NCBI RefSeq assembly: GCF_037975245.1 | Contig: NC_092580.1 | Span: 33,662,501 to 33,726,500, forward strand | Length of the DNA: 64,000 bases | Source: Apostichopus japonicus | Lineage: Eukaryota > Echinodermata > Holothuroidea > Aspidochirotida > Stichopodidae | Direction of reading: 5' to 3' | In this document: positions 62,423 through 64,000 of the stretch, piece by piece | How the letters are laid out: each line of letters opens with the position of its first letter | Position numbering within the stretch: position 1 is the stretch's first letter | Position numbers and translations under genes: made by a program | The notes under the pieces: generated by a model | Told to the model about the DNA's origin: nothing | Seen by the model: only the letters and a program-made list of their open reading frames with translations | The model's database searches: none

Positions 62423-64000
62423 TATGGCAAGCCGTTTTAACATTTACCTCTCTATTCTACTTAAGTCGAATTAATTCCACTTAAGTAGAATACAATTAAG
62501 CTTAAGTGAAATGAATTGCACTTAAGTAGAATTGCATTTTACTTAAGCTTAATTGTATTCCACTTAAGTGGAATTCATATTAGCTTAAGTTCAAACGGTT
62601 TTTGTCTACATCGTATTTTACTTAAGTAAAATACAATTCTACTTAAGTAAAATACAATTCTGCTTAAGTAAAATGCAATTCTGCTTAAGTAAAATTCAAT
62701 TCTACTTAAGTAAAATGCTATTCTACTTAAGCAAAATGGCTTTTCAATTTCACTTAAGCTAAATTGCATTTTACTTAAGTGAAATAGAATTACGCTTAAG
62801 TGAAATGTGATTGGTCAATCTATTTCACTTAAGTAAAATGCAATTTAGCTTAAGTAAAATGTGATTGGTCAATCAGTATATGCTACTCATTGCGTCACTG
62901 TACTTACCGCGAAGTCCGACTCTGTATACTATTTTAGGTACCTCACCACGTGTTCATCCGCTCAATAGGTTTACCATTGTCAGAAAAGAGGTAAAAGTAC
63001 CTAACGTAAAGCTTCCTTAAGCATGTTATCATTTACTGTCATCGTTTTTTCTGCCTTTATATGAAAGAGCATAATTTAAGTACAGATGGTGTGAAAATAG
63101 GGAGGATCGAAGGTGATATAAATCATTTTAAAAATCTTTGGTTAAATGTTGATATTACTCCGAACGAGCATATGGAAGGGTTCAGTGTGATAAACTTGCT
63201 CCTCTTCTAGCTCATAATCTAAACGGTCATGATATGGAAGTTTGCAAGTGCCATGATAGGCCACTAGAACACAGCTATCATGTGATGGGTAGGATATACC
63301 AGATGAAAACTTCTATCTATGCTTTGGCAGGTCTTGAAAGTGATGAGTTTAGTGTGTAAGTCAATGGAACAATTAATTGTGATGCGAGACCTATAGAGTT
63401 ACGTTCAAGACGTACTAGTTACGTAACCATTTGCGGCCATTCCCCCATTCTGCGATACTTATCCAGCTTTCGTTGTGTATATACGAACATAACACCATAC
63501 TTAGCAAATGAAGCAAAGCTTTGTTTATCACTGAGTCTGAACGTTAGACATTTGGTAAATGCAGCCAGCCAATAAATCGTTGCAAACTGTTGCTGATGCA
63601 GTTGGAAAAGCACTTTTGAGGGCAAGGGAACGACTACAACACGACATACCACCAATCAGTGGTACTAGTAGTAGAAGTATCACAAGGCATGGTACCATGC
63701 ATGTAAACATTGCCCCCAGACCAACCACTTTTCCGCACGAGGTAAATGTTATAACGGCTTGCCATATCCTTCAATTCCACTTAAGCTAAATTGTATTTTA
63801 CTTAAGTAGAATTGAATTTTACTTAAGTAAAATGCAATTGTATTCTACTTAAGTAAAATACAATTCTACTTAAGTAGAATACAATTTAGCTTAAGTTAAA
63901 TTCAATTTCACTTAAGCTTAATTGTATTCTACTTAAGTAAAATGTATTTAGCTTAAGTGAAAAAGAATGACACTTTTACTTAAGCGAAATTAAATTTTAC
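62423..64000. mobile_element. Element G3 with CTTAAG palindrome arrays, running off the window
   Basis: TATGGCAAGCCGTTTTAAC at 62423 is matched, inverted, at 63739-63766. Between about 62450 and 62875, and again from 63770 to the end, CTTAAG recurs every 20-22 bp, usually as TTTTACTTAAGTAAAA or a variant, separated by ATTC/AATT spacers. The second array lies outside the inverted copy of the end, so the real right boundary may be beyond the window. The 860-bp centre holds a plus frame 63559-63738 followed by CACGAG|GTAAAT, a possible exon and donor without known domain. Confidence 0.65.

Overview
This window looks like nuclear DNA from a marine invertebrate, most likely a deuterostome and possibly an echinoderm such as a sea cucumber; the lineage is an inference. 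It is AT-rich and intron-bearing, with GT/AG exon borders. Long (AT)n tracts, tRNA-derived and other SINE-like repeats, a non-LTR retrotransposon tail and many non-autonomous DNA transposons fill most of the space. Nothing suggests a prokaryote, plasmid or organelle.

The coding content is small. Three related minus-strand loci encode secreted Kazal-domain proteins. Gene A (11263-14164) and gene B (23218-27411) each have three coding exons: a signal peptide plus a low-complexity region, a Kazal domain, and a Thr/Ser/Pro-rich stretch ending in a second Kazal domain. All internal introns are phase 1, so each middle exon is a symmetric 1-1 module. My exon joins keep frame and give about 514 and 408 residues. 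Gene C (5239-6600) is a shorter relative. Its low-complexity exon has shrunk, its Kazal exon is intact, the third exon is missing, and a TGA just past the old splice donor would close a protein of about 117 residues. A single plus-strand exon at 35118-35490 is the first coding exon of a two-pore-domain (K2P) potassium channel, ending inside the first selectivity filter. The rest of that gene was not found here.

The remainder is layered mobile DNA. hAT-like elements with 8-bp target duplications can be delimited exactly at 16194-16549, 53271-55488, 53582-54475 and 59851-60601 (last one 7 of 8 bases). A roughly 2-kb family, F, is present three times (35964-37791, 46122-48171, 51214-53171). Two copies of a TTAA-flanked, Kolobok/T2-like element lie at 8717-9532 and 18614-19693.

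The most unusual material is a group of elements, here called G, that start with TATGGM-type ends and carry arrays of a short palindrome every 20-22 bp. The palindrome differs by element: GATATC at 38112-39419, an ACGCGT type at 46083-48583, an AT-rich core at 49416-49784, and CTTAAG from 62423 to the window end. A 2.65-kb repeat at 42933-45581 carries repeated, precisely spaced AGGTCA/TGACCT half-sites in DR1, DR5 and DR4 spacing. An array at 28895-29530 carries an octamer motif in most units.

All calls rest on reading the sequence by eye. No database search, alignment program or expression data was available.
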